A model generated the notes under the pieces. That model worked only from the letters and a program-made list of their open reading frames with translations, was not told the origin of the DNA and made no database searches. From Methanobacteriota archaeon (lineage in GTDB: Archaea > Halobacteriota > Methanomicrobia > Methanomicrobiales > Methanoculleaceae), in the NCBI GenBank assembly GCA_016841955.1, contig JAENYE010000004.1:128697-192696 (forward strand): a DNA stretch of 64,000 nucleotides, written 5' to 3'. Within the stretch, counting starts at the first letter, position 1; each line of letters opens with the position of its first letter. Shown piece by piece: positions 50,302-63,907 of the stretch. The position numbers were made by a program, and so were the translations under genes.

Positions 50302-52032
50302 ATGGCCGAGACGAGCGATATTTACGAAAAAGTCATGGAAGTGGCCAGAAGACGTGGTTTCGTCTGGCCCTCATCCGAGATATACGGCTCGATTGCCGGG
50401 TTCATCGACTATGGCCCGCTCGGAGCGATGATGAAGCGCAACGTCGAGAACCTCTGGCGATCGTTCTACGTCTTCCAGGAAGGCTACTACGAGATCGAAT
50501 GCCCCACTGTTGGCAATGAAGCAATCTTCGTCGCATCCGGTCATGTGAAAGAGTTTGCCGATAAGATGGTGCAGTGTCCGCACTGCGGTGAATACCTCCG
50601 CGCCGATCACATCGCGGAGGAGAACGGCATCGATAATGCGGGCACGCTCCCGGCGGAGACGCTCCAGGCGGCGATCTACGAACTGCCCTGCCCTGCATGC
50701 AAGGAACGCCTGGGCGAAGCGGGCGTCTTTGCGTTCAACCTTATGTTCGAGACGACCATCGGCCCGGGGTCGCAACGGAAGGGCTACCTGCGCCCTGAGA
50801 CCGCCCAGGGCATCTTCACCGATTTCTCCCGGCTCCTGCGCTTCTACCGGGACAAACTCCCCTTCGGCGCCGTCCAGATCGGGAAGTCCTACCGGAACGA
50901 GATCTCCCCCCGCCAGGGCATGATCCGGCTGCGGGAGTTCTCCCAGGCGGAAGCCGAGATCTTCGTTCACCCCGACCGGAAGAACCATCCCGCCTTCCAC
51001 CGCTACGCGGATTACACGGCGCCCCTCCTCACCATCGCGCGGCAGTTAGATAACCAGGATCCCGCCGCAATCACGATGCGTGTCGCCGTGGACGAGGGGC
51101 TGATCGCAAACGAGTACGTCGCCTACTACATCGCGCTCACGCACCGGATCCTGACCGCCATCGGCGTTGACCCGGCGAAACTCCGGTTCCGCCAGCACCT
51201 GACGGACGAGCGGGCGCACTACGCGGCCGACTGCTGGGACGCCGAGGTCTACTCCGGCCGATTCGGGTGGGTCGAGATCGTCGGCATCGCCGACCGCACC
51301 AACTACGACCTGCGCTCGCACGCCGGGCATTCCGGCACCTCGATGACGGTCTTCATGCCCTACGACGAGCCGAAACGGGTCACAAAAAGGCGGATCGTGG
51401 CCGACATGGGCGTGCTCGGCCCCAGGTTCCGCGGCAAGGCGAAGGCGATCGCGGATGCCCTGGCAGCATCCGAGCCGGGAGAGGACGGCGCGCGGGTCAC
51501 CGTCGACGGCGAAGAGTTCTTCATCCCCGCCGACCTCTACCAGGTCCGGGAAGAGGAAGTGGAGGTCCGCGGCGAAGAGGTGATGCCCCATGTCATCGAG
51601 CCTTCATACGGGATCGACCGGATGATCTACGTCGCTCTCGAGCACAGCTACGCCGAGGAGGAGGTCGAGGGCGAGATCCGGAAGGTGCTCCGGCTCCCGC
51701 CGGCGGTCGCACCGGTTCAGGTCGCCGTCTTCCCGCTGATGAACCGGGACGGCCTCGATAGCATCGCGCAGACGATTACAGAGCGGCTCACCGGATGCCG
51801 CATCCTTGCCCAGTACGACGACTCCGGCGCCATCGGCAGGCGTTACCGGAGACAGGACGAGGTCGGGACACCCTTTGCCGTCACCGTCGACTACGATACG
51901 CTCGAGGACAACACCGCGACCATACGGGACCGCGACAGCATGGAGCAGGTCCGGGTGCCGGTCGAGCGGCTGCCGGAGTTCCTCTCCACACTCATCTCCG
52001 GCGCCACCACGTTCCGTGAACTCAGGGCATGA
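50302..52032 (+). CDS. glyS: Glycyl-tRNA synthetase
   Basis: The 576-residue archaeal/eukaryotic dimeric type glycyl-tRNA synthetase. Class II features: N-terminal RRRGFVWPSSEIYGSIAGFIDYGPLG, FNLMFETTIGP, GYLRPETAQGIF (motif 2 vicinity), YRNEISPRQGMIRLREFSQAEAEIF, and GYGID-type SYGIDRMIY for motif 3. A zinc-binding-like CPHCGEY...CPAC lies at residues 93-140. The anticodon-binding domain is at the end (VAVFPLMNRDGL). Its stop overlaps hef (ATGA). Confidence 0.96.
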   Translation: MAETSDIYEKVMEVARRRGFVWPSSEIYGSIAGFIDYGPLGAMMKRNVENLWRSFYVFQEGYYEIECPTVGNEAIFVASGHVKEFADKMVQCPHCGEYLRADHIAEENGIDNAGTLPAETLQAAIYELPCPACKERLGEAGVFAFNLMFETTIGPGSQRKGYLRPETAQGIFTDFSRLLRFYRDKLPFGAVQIGKSYRNEISPRQGMIRLREFSQAEAEIFVHPDRKNHPAFHRYADYTAPLLTIARQLDNQDPAAITMRVAVDEGLIANEYVAYYIALTHRILTAIGVDPAKLRFRQHLTDERAHYAADCWDAEVYSGRFGWVEIVGIADRTNYDLRSHAGHSGTSMTVFMPYDEPKRVTKRRIVADMGVLGPRFRGKAKAIADALAASEPGEDGARVTVDGEEFFIPADLYQVREEEVEVRGEEVMPHVIEPSYGIDRMIYVALEHSYAEEEVEGEIRKVLRLPPAVAPVQVAVFPLMNRDGLDSIAQTITERLTGCRILAQYDDSGAIGRRYRRQDEVGTPFAVTVDYDTLEDNTATIRDRDSMEQVRVPVERLPEFLSTLISGATTFRELRA

Positions 52033-54278
52033 ACTACGTTTCCCACCCGCTGATCCGGCCAGAAAGCATCGAGGAGCGGCGGTATCAACTCTCCATTGCG
52101 CTCCGGGCGCTTGACGCGAACACGATGGTCGTCCTCCCGACCGGGCTCGGGAAGACGGCCGTCGCGCTCATCGTCGCGGCGTCCCGCCTCTACTCCCACC
52201 CCGGGAAGGTGCTGATGCTTGCACCCACAAAACCCCTGGTCGAGCAGCATCTCCGTTTCTTCAGGCAGTTCATGCTCTCCCGGGACGGCTCCGAGCCGCA
52301 GGAGTCCGATTTCGCCATGTTCACCGGGGACACCCCCCCGGAGGAGCGGACCAGGGCCTGGGAAGCGTGCCGGGTCTGTTTTGCCACCCCGCAGGTGATC
52401 AAGAACGACTGCCTGGCAGGGAGATACAGCCTCGCCGACGTCGTGCTGCTGGTCGTGGACGAGTGCCACCGGGCGGTGGGGAACTACGCCTACGTCTTCC
52501 TTGCCGGGCACTACTGCGCCACGGCAGGCGAGCCCCTGCTGCTCGCGATGACCGCCTCTCCCGGAGGGGACCAGGCGAAGGTGCAGGAGGTCTGCAACAA
52601 CCTGCATATCGAGGCGGTCGAAACAAGGGTGGAGACCGACGAGGACGTCCACCCCTACATCCACGAGCGCGATATCCAGTACGTCGACGTCCACCTGCCC
52701 GAAGAACTGCAGGCGGCGCTCGTCGTCCTCCGGGGACTCGTGGAGTCGCGCCTCACCCGGCTCGCGAAACTTAATTTCCGCGTCCCGAAGCCGGACAAGC
52801 TCTCGATGAAGGCGCTCAACGGCCTGAATGCCCAGATCCAGCAGCGTATACGGACACGGGACCCCTCTGCGTTCATCGCGGCGTCCCTGCACGCCGAGTG
52901 CATGAAGCTCCGCCATGCCATCTCGCTCGTCGAGACTCAAGGAAGCGAGGCGCTTAAACTCTACCTGGCCCGGCTCGGCGCGGAGGGGGCCTCAAGTGCA
53001 GGAAGCAAGGCCAGCAAGCGCCTCGTCGCCGATCCCGCCTACCGGCACCTCGTCGAGGCCGCCGCCGGCTGGAAGGAGGAACTCCACCCCAAGGTCGCCA
53101 TCGTCCGGGAACTGGTCCGGGCGCAGCTTGCGGCGCACCCGGACAGCCGGATCATCGTCTTTGCCACCTACCGCGACACCGTCCAGACGCTCGTCGAAGC
53201 GCTCTCTGCGAGCGGCATCGCCTGCGAGCGGTTCGTCGGCCAGGCCTCCCGGGACGCGGAGCGGGGACTCTCGCAGAAAGAGCAGATCGCGAGCCTCGCC
53301 CGGTTCCGGGAGGGCGAGTTCAGGTGCCTGGTCGCGACTTCCGTGGGCGAGGAAGGGCTCGACGTCCCCTCGACGGACATGGTGATCTTCTACGAGGCCG
53401 TCCCCTCGGAGATCAGGAGCATCCAGCGGAAGGGGCGGACCGGTAGGAGCGGGAGCGGCACGATCGTCGTGCTGGTGACGAAAGGCACGTCCGACGAGAC
53501 GTTCCGGTACGTGAGCCAGACCCGGGAGCGGGCGATGGTGACCGGGATCAGGAACATGAGCGCGGCGCCCGCATCTGCTTCCGCTCCGTCCGTCCCGGCC
53601 GCCGCCAGACAGACGGACTTCCTCGCGTTTGCTCCGGCGGGGCCGGCGATCACCGTCGACGACCGGGAGACGTCATCGCGGGTCGCCGGGCGCCTGCACG
53701 AACTCGGGGCGTCGATCACGCTCGAGCGCCTTGAGTTCGGCGACTACGCCATCGGCGACCGTATCCTTGTCGAGCGCAAGACCGTGCAGGACTTCATGAA
53801 CACCCTGGTGGAGCGGGACCTCTTCGGGCAGATCAGGGCCATGGCCGACGCGGTGCCGCGCCCCGTCCTGATCATCGAGGGAGTTGACGACCTTTATGCG
53901 GTGCGGAACATTCACCCGAACGCTATCCGGGGCACGCTCGCCGCCATCACGGTCGATATGGGGGTCGCGCTGATGCGCACGAGGGATGCGGACGACACCG
54001 CCGAGGTGCTCTACGTCCTCGCACAGCGGGAGGGGAGCGAGCGGGGAGAGCGGAAGGTGCACCCGAAGAAGTCCTACCGGTCGGTCCGCGAAGAGCAGGA
54101 GTACGCACTCGCCGCGTTCCCGAACATCGGCATGAAAAGCGCACGGCTCCTCCTCGAGCACTTCGGGTCGCTCAAGGCGATCATCGATGCCGAACCGGAG
54201 GAACTGGCGTCGGTGCACGGGATCGGGGAAAAGACCGCCCGTGCTATATGGGATCTCGCCCGCAGGCCTTACCGCTGA
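52029..54278 (+). CDS. hef: Hef-type helicase/XPF-family nuclease
   Basis: A 749-residue fusion of a superfamily 2 helicase and an XPF/Mus81 nuclease, used at stalled forks and branched DNA. Helicase: PTGLGKTAVA (about residue 39), TPKPLVEQ-like APTKPLVEQ, DECHRAVGNYAY, MTASPGG, TSVGEEGLDVP and QRKGRTGRSGSG. Nuclease: VDDRETSSRV, GDYAIGDRILVERKTVQDF (GDX-ERK-D active site, about residues 575-595). Two helix-hairpin-helix motifs follow (FPNIGMKSARLLLEHFG, VHGIGEKTARAI). Coupled to glyS. Confidence 0.95.
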   Translation: MNYVSHPLIRPESIEERRYQLSIALRALDANTMVVLPTGLGKTAVALIVAASRLYSHPGKVLMLAPTKPLVEQHLRFFRQFMLSRDGSEPQESDFAMFTGDTPPEERTRAWEACRVCFATPQVIKNDCLAGRYSLADVVLLVVDECHRAVGNYAYVFLAGHYCATAGEPLLLAMTASPGGDQAKVQEVCNNLHIEAVETRVETDEDVHPYIHERDIQYVDVHLPEELQAALVVLRGLVESRLTRLAKLNFRVPKPDKLSMKALNGLNAQIQQRIRTRDPSAFIAASLHAECMKLRHAISLVETQGSEALKLYLARLGAEGASSAGSKASKRLVADPAYRHLVEAAAGWKEELHPKVAIVRELVRAQLAAHPDSRIIVFATYRDTVQTLVEALSASGIACERFVGQASRDAERGLSQKEQIASLARFREGEFRCLVATSVGEEGLDVPSTDMVIFYEAVPSEIRSIQRKGRTGRSGSGTIVVLVTKGTSDETFRYVSQTRERAMVTGIRNMSAAPASASAPSVPAAARQTDFLAFAPAGPAITVDDRETSSRVAGRLHELGASITLERLEFGDYAIGDRILVERKTVQDFMNTLVERDLFGQIRAMADAVPRPVLIIEGVDDLYAVRNIHPNAIRGTLAAITVDMGVALMRTRDADDTAEVLYVLAQREGSERGERKVHPKKSYRSVREEQEYALAAFPNIGMKSARLLLEHFGSLKAIIDAEPEELASVHGIGEKTARAIWDLARRPYR

Positions 54279-54649
54279 CCCAGCGTTGCGAGCGCTTCTG
54301 CACCCCGTTCGATCGCCATCATCAGGGTCAGGCATTCGCTGGCCCTCTGCTCGCCCCTGATGCGCTCGCAGAGGTGGATGATCGTCCGCTCGAGTTCCGC
54401 GGCAACCCGGCCTCGCGGTTCCCGGGCGGCTGCCGCCGGTGCGGAAGACTGCCCGGGAACCGGAACCTCGCCAGGCGGCTCCGGTTCCGGAAGAGGTTCG
54501 CCGGAGGTTTCCTGCGGACAGATCACGCACTGTGTCTCTCCCTTGTACTCAAACAGGGGGTACCCGCAGACCTTACAGGATTTGGCGAGCATTTTTCCTC
54601 CCTTCAGGAGGTACCCGGCCATGACTTCGTCAGCCTGATCAGCCGTCAT
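54269..54649 (-). CDS. SSSCA1/autoantigen p27-type zinc-ribbon protein
   Basis: A 126-residue protein: MAGYLLKGGKMLAKSCKVCGYPLFEYKGETQCVICPQE, giving two CxxC pairs of the Sjogren/scleroderma autoantigen 1 (p27) zinc ribbon. The C-terminal half is an Ala/Pro linker and a helical segment LERTIIHLCERIRGEQRA. Its exact role in archaea is unknown. It overlaps the hef end by 10 bases in convergent orientation. Confidence 0.83.
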   Translation of the reverse strand: MTADQADEVMAGYLLKGGKMLAKSCKVCGYPLFEYKGETQCVICPQETSGEPLPEPEPPGEVPVPGQSSAPAAAAREPRGRVAAELERTIIHLCERIRGEQRASECLTLMMAIERGAEALATLGQR

Positions 54650-54715
54650 TTCGTCGAACTCCCTTAATCAACTTATATATGTCTGGATGCCATTAATAAT
54701 AGAGGGGTAATTCTA

Positions 54716-54979
54716 ATGGCAAGTCCAGACGAAACAATACGGATCTGCATCCAGATGCTGCAGAATATCAGCGAGGATTCCACCATTCCACGCAATATCC
54801 GGCGCGTCGCAGACGCGACCAAAACTGTTCTCCAGGATGATTCCCGGAGTATCGGTCTCCGTGCCGCAACCGCAATCTCCATGATCGACGAGATCAGCAA
54901 CGACCCGAACATGCCGGTCCACGCACGGACCCGCATCTGGGAACTGGTATCCCAGCTTGAAACGGTGCCTCTCGATTAA
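54716..54979 (+). CDS. UPF0147 family protein
   Basis: An 87-residue helical protein with the UPF0147 pattern: [64 protein letters not shown]. Archaeal, function unknown. ACTTATATATG at 54669-54679 and GAGGGG before the ATG are promoter and ribosome site. Confidence 0.9.
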   Translation: MASPDETIRICIQMLQNISEDSTIPRNIRRVADATKTVLQDDSRSIGLRAATAISMIDEISNDPNMPVHARTRIWELVSQLETVPLD

Positions 54980-55122
54980 ATCACTCATTCTTCCTGAACG
55001 AATCCGGCGAAGACCGGAAGCAGGGTGATACTATCCGGGGTTGCCAGCCTGGCGCCGCACCCCTGCCCGTCGTATGCCTCCGGCAGCCGGGGCCGTATGT
55101 CTCACGCTTTTTTTTCCGGCGT

Positions 55123-55536
55123 TCAGCCGAGAACGGTGACGTAGACCGTCCGCTCGCGGCTCGACCGCACGTCGAGCTCGAGCAGGACGACCTGCTGCCA
55201 GGTGCCGCACGCGAGCCTGCCCTCGATGACCGGGACCGAGAGCGACGGGCCGACAATCGCCGCCCTGACGTGGGACCGCCCGTTGCCGTCGCCCCATGCC
55301 GCATCGTGGGCGTAGGGGATGTCGGCCGGGGCGATGACCGAGAGCGCCCGACGGAGATCCGAGAGCACCCCGGGCTCGTACTCGATGGTGGTGACGGCGG
55401 CGGTCGAGCCTGCGACGAAGACGGTTGCAAGCCCCTCCCGCACGCCGCTCTCGGCGACCGCCTGCGCTATCCGGGGCGTGAGGTTGACGATCTCCCCCTC
55501 CCCGTGCGTCTCTACCTGAATTGTCGTACGGAACAT
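55123..55536 (-). CDS. YjbQ/UPF0047 family protein (secondary thiamine-phosphate synthase-like)
   Basis: A 137-residue protein. Pattern: GLATVFVAGSTAAVTTIEYEPGVLSDL, then AHDAAWGDGNGRSHVRAAIVGPSLSVPVIEGRLACGTWQQVVLLELD. The H-x-x-H/GNG-HVRA active region is complete. YjbQ has weak thiamine-phosphate synthase activity. In this window a ThiN protein (4613) is the only other thiamine-type gene. The gene is single, with no coupled neighbour. Confidence 0.9.
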   Translation of the reverse strand: MFRTTIQVETHGEGEIVNLTPRIAQAVAESGVREGLATVFVAGSTAAVTTIEYEPGVLSDLRRALSVIAPADIPYAHDAAWGDGNGRSHVRAAIVGPSLSVPVIEGRLACGTWQQVVLLELDVRSSRERTVYVTVLG

Positions 55537-55731
55537 GCTACGGACACCTCATCCGCACGTCCTGTTGTCTCCTGTCCGGATAAAACCCGCGGAACGGATG
55601 GCCGCCATCGGGTGCTGATGCCATCCGGCACGTTACGGTGACGGTTCTGCATGCGGAGAGGTTGCCCGGGGTATGCTCGCCGTAAACGCTTTATAGGTGA
55701 GGCGGGTATTTCCCCTCCGGAGATGGTGTTT

Positions 55732-55947
55732 ATGCCCTATCGATGGAATGACAGACAGGATGTGGACGAGGCGGTCGTCGTCGTGATGAATACGCTTGAT
55801 GCGGGCCAGGAGATCCGGGGATGGCTGATGCGCACCCTGCAGCAGGCGATCTACGACTCCGACCCGCAACTTGCGCAGTACTTCTTCACGGAGCTTGAGC
55901 GGCACCGGCCCAAGGCGCTTGCATATTTCAGGAAACCAACATTTTAA
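55732..55947 (+). CDS. Small conserved protein, unknown function
   Basis: A 71-residue protein: PYRWNDRQDVDEAVVVVMNTLDAGQEIRGWLMRTLQQAIYDSDPQLAQYFFTELERHRPKALAYFRKP. It looks all-helical with a basic end. GCTTTATAGG at about 55688-55697 is a TATA box and CCGGAG at 55718-55723 a ribosome site for ATG 55732; ATG 55723 overlaps the latter. Function unknown. Confidence 0.68.
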   Translation: MPYRWNDRQDVDEAVVVVMNTLDAGQEIRGWLMRTLQQAIYDSDPQLAQYFFTELERHRPKALAYFRKPTF

Positions 55948-56030
55948 CCTTTTTTCCTGGAGAAGAAGGCCGGGAGGAGATACCCGCCCGCCGGCACAGA
56001 GTCATTGGACAGCCAGATGGTCGCAGCGGA

Positions 56031-56255
56031 TCATTGTTTGGCCTCCGTATCCTCGCCGTCGTCGTCCTCGAAGCAGAAGACCTCTTCGATGGTGACGCCG
56101 AAGGTCTTCGCGATCCTGTGGGCGACCTCGATGGAGGGGTTGTATTTGCCCCGCTCGATGGAGTTGATCGTCCGCCGGGTGACCCGGATTGTATCGGCAA
56201 GTTCCTCCTGGGTCATGTCGCGCATCGCGCGAAAGACCTTGATTTTGTTCTTCAT
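56031..56255 (-). CDS. XRE-family small transcriptional regulator
   Basis: A 74-residue helix-turn-helix protein. The pattern NKIKVFRAMRDMTQEELADTIRVTRRTINSIERGKYNPSIEVAHRIAKTFGVTIEEVF is the lambda-repressor-like XRE HTH domain; the tail CFEDDDGEDTEAKQ is acidic. It begins five bases after the DUF2178 gene and is probably its regulator or partner; similar pairs occur in other archaea. Confidence 0.9.
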   Translation of the reverse strand: MKNKIKVFRAMRDMTQEELADTIRVTRRTINSIERGKYNPSIEVAHRIAKTFGVTIEEVFCFEDDDGEDTEAKQ

Positions 56256-56260
56256 CGGCT

Positions 56261-56830
56261 CTACGTCCCGTACCTTCTGTTGTAGTACCACAAAAACGCT
56301 CCATACAGTGCAGTCAGCAGCACTGTGACCACGCCGAGCGCTGCGCCGAATGCGCGGGCAGTATCCCGGATGCGGTGTCCATTCGCAAACAGAGTATCGA
56401 GAGCGACGACATCGTCGATGGTCAGGTTCGCCGGGTCGGGGATGAGGTAGGTACTGTCGTAGATAAACTCCGGATCCGGAGGGGCGGTGAGTACGCCGTA
56501 AACGACCACGATCGACCCGTTGTCGTACGTTTTCAGGGCCGAACCGGTCCCGCCGGTGAACGAGAAGGTCATCAGCACGGCAAACCCGATCGCGGCGACC
56601 AGGATGGTCACCTCGAGCGCGCTGAGGGCCGCCTTCCCGTGCAGGATCGTCGAGAGTTCGTCTTCCGTGACCTCCGTCACCCTGCTGCGGCAGAGAGCCA
56701 GGATACCGATGCCGGCGACGACGGCGACGACCGGGACGATCATGTTTGCGGATGTCATGCCGAACCCGAGAGCAAAGATCAGGCTGATTGCCACAAGGAC
56801 GACACAGATGAGATAAGTTCGCTGTTTCAT
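56261..56830 (-). CDS. DUF2178-type membrane protein
   Basis: A 189-residue protein with four transmembrane helices (CVVLVAISLIFALGF, VVAVVAGIGILALC, LEVTILVAAIGFAVLMTFSF, GVVTVLLTALYGAFLWYY) and short loops RVTEVTEDEL and YDSTYLIPDP. It resembles the DUF2178 membrane proteins that pair with XRE regulators. Function unknown. A minus-strand TATA (AGTTATTTACCC, about 56862-56873) precedes it. Confidence 0.8.
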   Translation of the reverse strand: MKQRTYLICVVLVAISLIFALGFGMTSANMIVPVVAVVAGIGILALCRSRVTEVTEDELSTILHGKAALSALEVTILVAAIGFAVLMTFSFTGGTGSALKTYDNGSIVVVYGVLTAPPDPEFIYDSTYLIPDPANLTIDDVVALDTLFANGHRIRDTARAFGAALGVVTVLLTALYGAFLWYYNRRYGT

Positions 56831-57005
56831 AGTGCCTCAATGTAACACATGCTTCTCTTATTGGGTAAATAACTTCCCATTTGGTGCAGCAAGCTTCCCT
56901 GTGCGGCACCGGCATCTTCCGGGTCTCGCAGCCGTCAATCCCGCAGGGAAAGGCTACGCGAGAATCCGCAAATAGAGTGAGCAAAAATAAGAGAGGAAAC
57001 AGGTG

Positions 57006-61450
<4,445 letters not shown>

Positions 61451-61601
61451 TATAACCACTTATACTGTATGGCTCCGGAAAATTCCCTGTTTCAGGGTTA
61501 CCCTGCCGGTCCACGGCTCGATGGAGCCTCCACGCGAGCGCGCCCCGAGAGGTCGGGCATCCCGACCGATCCCGGTCTTTAGGCGGGAGAAAGCGCTCCC
61601 G

Positions 61602-61916
61602 TCAGTCGTACTTCCCGGTATCGGCGTCGGGTATGCCGAGGTGCGTATCGACTGCGACCGCGAGCCGGTTGAGGACCCTCTTGATGTCCGCCGCATCCTC
61701 TTTGTCCAGGGTGCCCGGCTGGTGCCAGATCACCATCTTGCGGAGGCGCTCGACGAGTTCCTCGATCTCGGTTCCCCGGAACTGCTCCGGCACCTTGAAG
61801 TCGTTGAGGTGATCCGCGGCGCCGTAGAAGGCTTTCTCGGGGGGCAGGCCGAAGTGCCGTGAAAGCAGCATCAGGTTGACGACGAACCCTCTGCCGAATT
61901 CGCTCTTTGCGGGCAT
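61602..61916 (-). CDS. Conserved hypothetical protein
   Basis: A 104-residue protein: SEFGRGFVVNLMLLSRHFGLPPEKAFYGAADHLNDFKVPEQFRGTEIEELVERLRKMVIWHQPG, then ADIKRVLNRLAVAVDTHLGIPDADTGKYD. It looks helical and soluble. It may be a methanogen-specific conserved protein, but I cannot name a family. It stands alone between gyrB and the cobalt transporter. Confidence 0.65.
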   Translation of the reverse strand: MPAKSEFGRGFVVNLMLLSRHFGLPPEKAFYGAADHLNDFKVPEQFRGTEIEELVERLRKMVIWHQPGTLDKEDAADIKRVLNRLAVAVDTHLGIPDADTGKYD

Positions 61917-62231
61917 ACTACCCTATGCACCGCAGGTCGATATGAACGATCCGTTTTTCCGCGTACCGAAGTTTTCCCTGAAACGGTTCCGGTTCTGCGG
62001 ATCGGCCCTGCCTCAAACCTATCACTGGTTTCCATCGGGTTGCGACAAACAAACCGAGCGAAGCGGGGAAAAATCCCGGTACAGTGGACCGTGGGAGCAC
62101 GAGCACCGAAGGTGCGCAGTCCCCTCGAAATCCGTGTCAGGTAACCGAAGGGAGTGTGAGGAGACCGGAGGCTAGGCGAGGTGCGACGGACGGAATGCGG
62201 CTGGCCGAAGGTGCAACTTGCCCAACCTAAT
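61917..62231. repeat. Intergenic region with one hairpin module (copy G)
   Basis: No supported gene. At 62103-62115 lies GCACC-gaa-GGTGC, preceded by GGGAGCACGA, identical over at least 20 bases to the unit at 88-108. After it come CGAAGGGAGTGTGAGGAGACC and GAGGTGCGACGGACGG, wording very like that at copies A and D. Confidence 0.6.
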
Positions 62232-63047
62232 CTACGGCTGCAGATAAATCGCGACCGTGGAGAGCACGATGAAGGCAAGCGTCGCGACAAAGAATACAGT
62301 CTCTCCTGCACGGAGGGGTTTTCGCCTGATGTAGAGGCCGGCGTTCTCCCCGTAGCCCCGGCAGAGCATGCTCGTGTACGTGCGCTCGCCCTGCTCGTAG
62401 GACCGGATGAAGATCGTTCCGACCGTGTAGCCGACCTGGTGCAGCCGGTAGCGGTAGGGGAGGGTGCGGTCGAGGGGATCGAAACACCGGGTCTCCATCG
62501 CGGTCCGTATCCTGCCGAACATATCGGCAAAGACAAAGATGTAGCGGACCATCATCCCGAGCGTAAGGGTAAACTCCCTGGGCAGGCCGAGCCTCCCCGC
62601 CGCCTCAATCATGTCCTGCATCCTCGTCGTCGATGAGAGCAGGATGACGAACGATATGCTGACGATGAACTTCACCAGGAGGATCGACGCAAACTGCATC
62701 GACTCCGCGTAGACCTCGATCCCGAAGGGCAGGGTCGCAATCGTATGAAAGACGTCATAATAGGGATTTTTTACGAATACCTGAAACCCGACCAGGAAGA
62801 TCCCGAACGGCAGGATGAGCACGAGCCTCCGGAAGTAGACGGCCGGCGGGAGGCGCGATGCGGCCCAGAGGAGAGCAAAGAGAGCGAAGAGGACGGCGCC
62901 AACCTCGTAGACCTTCGTCGAGTACGGCACGGCTACGACAGCCACGATGGCAGCGAGGGCTACGAGGAGTTTAATCCTTGCGTCCAGCCGGTGGACGATG
63001 CTCACTGCGTAAGCATGCTTCTCGATAAAGTAGAGGTCGTCGATCAT
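62232..63047 (-). CDS. cbiQ: Cobalt ECF transporter transmembrane protein CbiQ
   Basis: A 271-residue membrane protein with five to six helices. CbiQ features: LYFIEKHAYAVSIVHRLDARIKLLVALAAIV at the N-terminus and the coupling motifs ATAARG-like RMQDMIEAAGRLGLP and MLCRGYGENA (about residue 230). It links the ATPase CbiO to the substrate-binding component. ATG at 63047 overlaps cbiO by four bases. Confidence 0.93.
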   Translation of the reverse strand: MIDDLYFIEKHAYAVSIVHRLDARIKLLVALAAIVAVVAVPYSTKVYEVGAVLFALFALLWAASRLPPAVYFRRLVLILPFGIFLVGFQVFVKNPYYDVFHTIATLPFGIEVYAESMQFASILLVKFIVSISFVILLSSTTRMQDMIEAAGRLGLPREFTLTLGMMVRYIFVFADMFGRIRTAMETRCFDPLDRTLPYRYRLHQVGYTVGTIFIRSYEQGERTYTSMLCRGYGENAGLYIRRKPLRAGETVFFVATLAFIVLSTVAIYLQP

Positions 63048-63877
63048 TCTCGTCTCGCGTAGGCGTCGAGGAACGACTTCTTCGCATCTTCGTAGGTGTA
63101 GGCCGTATCGATGGCGACACCGCTCTCCTGCAGCGACCGGATCAGTTTCGGGATGGGCGGCACGTCGAGTCTCGTCTGGGTGAGCAGTTCCGGCCGGGCG
63201 AAGACCTCCTCGACAGTTCCGGAGGCCACGACTCTTCCCTGGTCCATCACGTAGATGAAGTCTGCCATCTCCGCCACGAGGTCGAGATGGTGGGTCGAGA
63301 AGATCACCGTCATGCCGTACTTCTCGGGCAGCCGGTTGACGAACTCCACGAGGTCGGCGACACCCTGGGGATCGAGTCCTGCGGTCGGCTCGTCGAGCAC
63401 CAGCACCTGCGGCTCCATCGCGAGGATGCCTGCGATGGCGACCCGTTTCTTTTCGCCGCCCGAGAGGTGGTGCGGCACGCGCTCGCGCAGGTCCTCGATC
63501 CCGAGGAGGTGCAGTGCCTCCTCGACACGGTGGGCGACCGTCGCCTCGTCGAGGCCGAGATTCGTCGGGCCGAACGCAACGTCCTGCTCCACGGTGGGGG
63601 AGAAGATCTGGTCGTCGGGGTTCTGGAAGACGATCCCGACGAACTTGCGCACCTCGCGGACGTTCTCCTTCGTGATAGGCTCGCCCCTGACCAGCACCTC
63701 GCCTGACGTAGGTTTGAGGATGCCGTTGAAGTGCTTAAAAAGCGTGCTCTTTCCGGCGCCGTTCGGCCCGATGACGGCGATGCGGGACCTTCTCTCTGCA
63801 ATGAAGTTCACGCTCTCGAGAGCGTGGACATTGCCGCGATAGATGTGGGTGAGATCGCGGGTCTCGAGCAGGTGCAT
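63044..63877 (-). CDS. cbiO: Cobalt ECF transporter ATPase CbiO
   Basis: A 277-residue ABC ATPase. Walker A GPNGAGKSTLF (about residues 37-47), Q-loop VFQNPDDQIFSPTVEQDVAFGP (the NPDDQ form typical of ECF ATPases), signature LSGGEKKRVAIAGILA, Walker B VLVLDEPTAGLDP, H-loop FSTHHLDL. It powers cobalt uptake for the cobamides that methanogens need in large amounts, matching cobD-cobY in this window. ATG 63877. Confidence 0.94.
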   Translation of the reverse strand: MHLLETRDLTHIYRGNVHALESVNFIAERRSRIAVIGPNGAGKSTLFKHFNGILKPTSGEVLVRGEPITKENVREVRKFVGIVFQNPDDQIFSPTVEQDVAFGPTNLGLDEATVAHRVEEALHLLGIEDLRERVPHHLSGGEKKRVAIAGILAMEPQVLVLDEPTAGLDPQGVADLVEFVNRLPEKYGMTVIFSTHHLDLVAEMADFIYVMDQGRVVASGTVEEVFARPELLTQTRLDVPPIPKLIRSLQESGVAIDTAYTYEDAKKSFLDAYARRE

Positions 63878-63907
63878 AATAGCAAAAAGTGGGAGTTTTT
63901 CAGGTAT

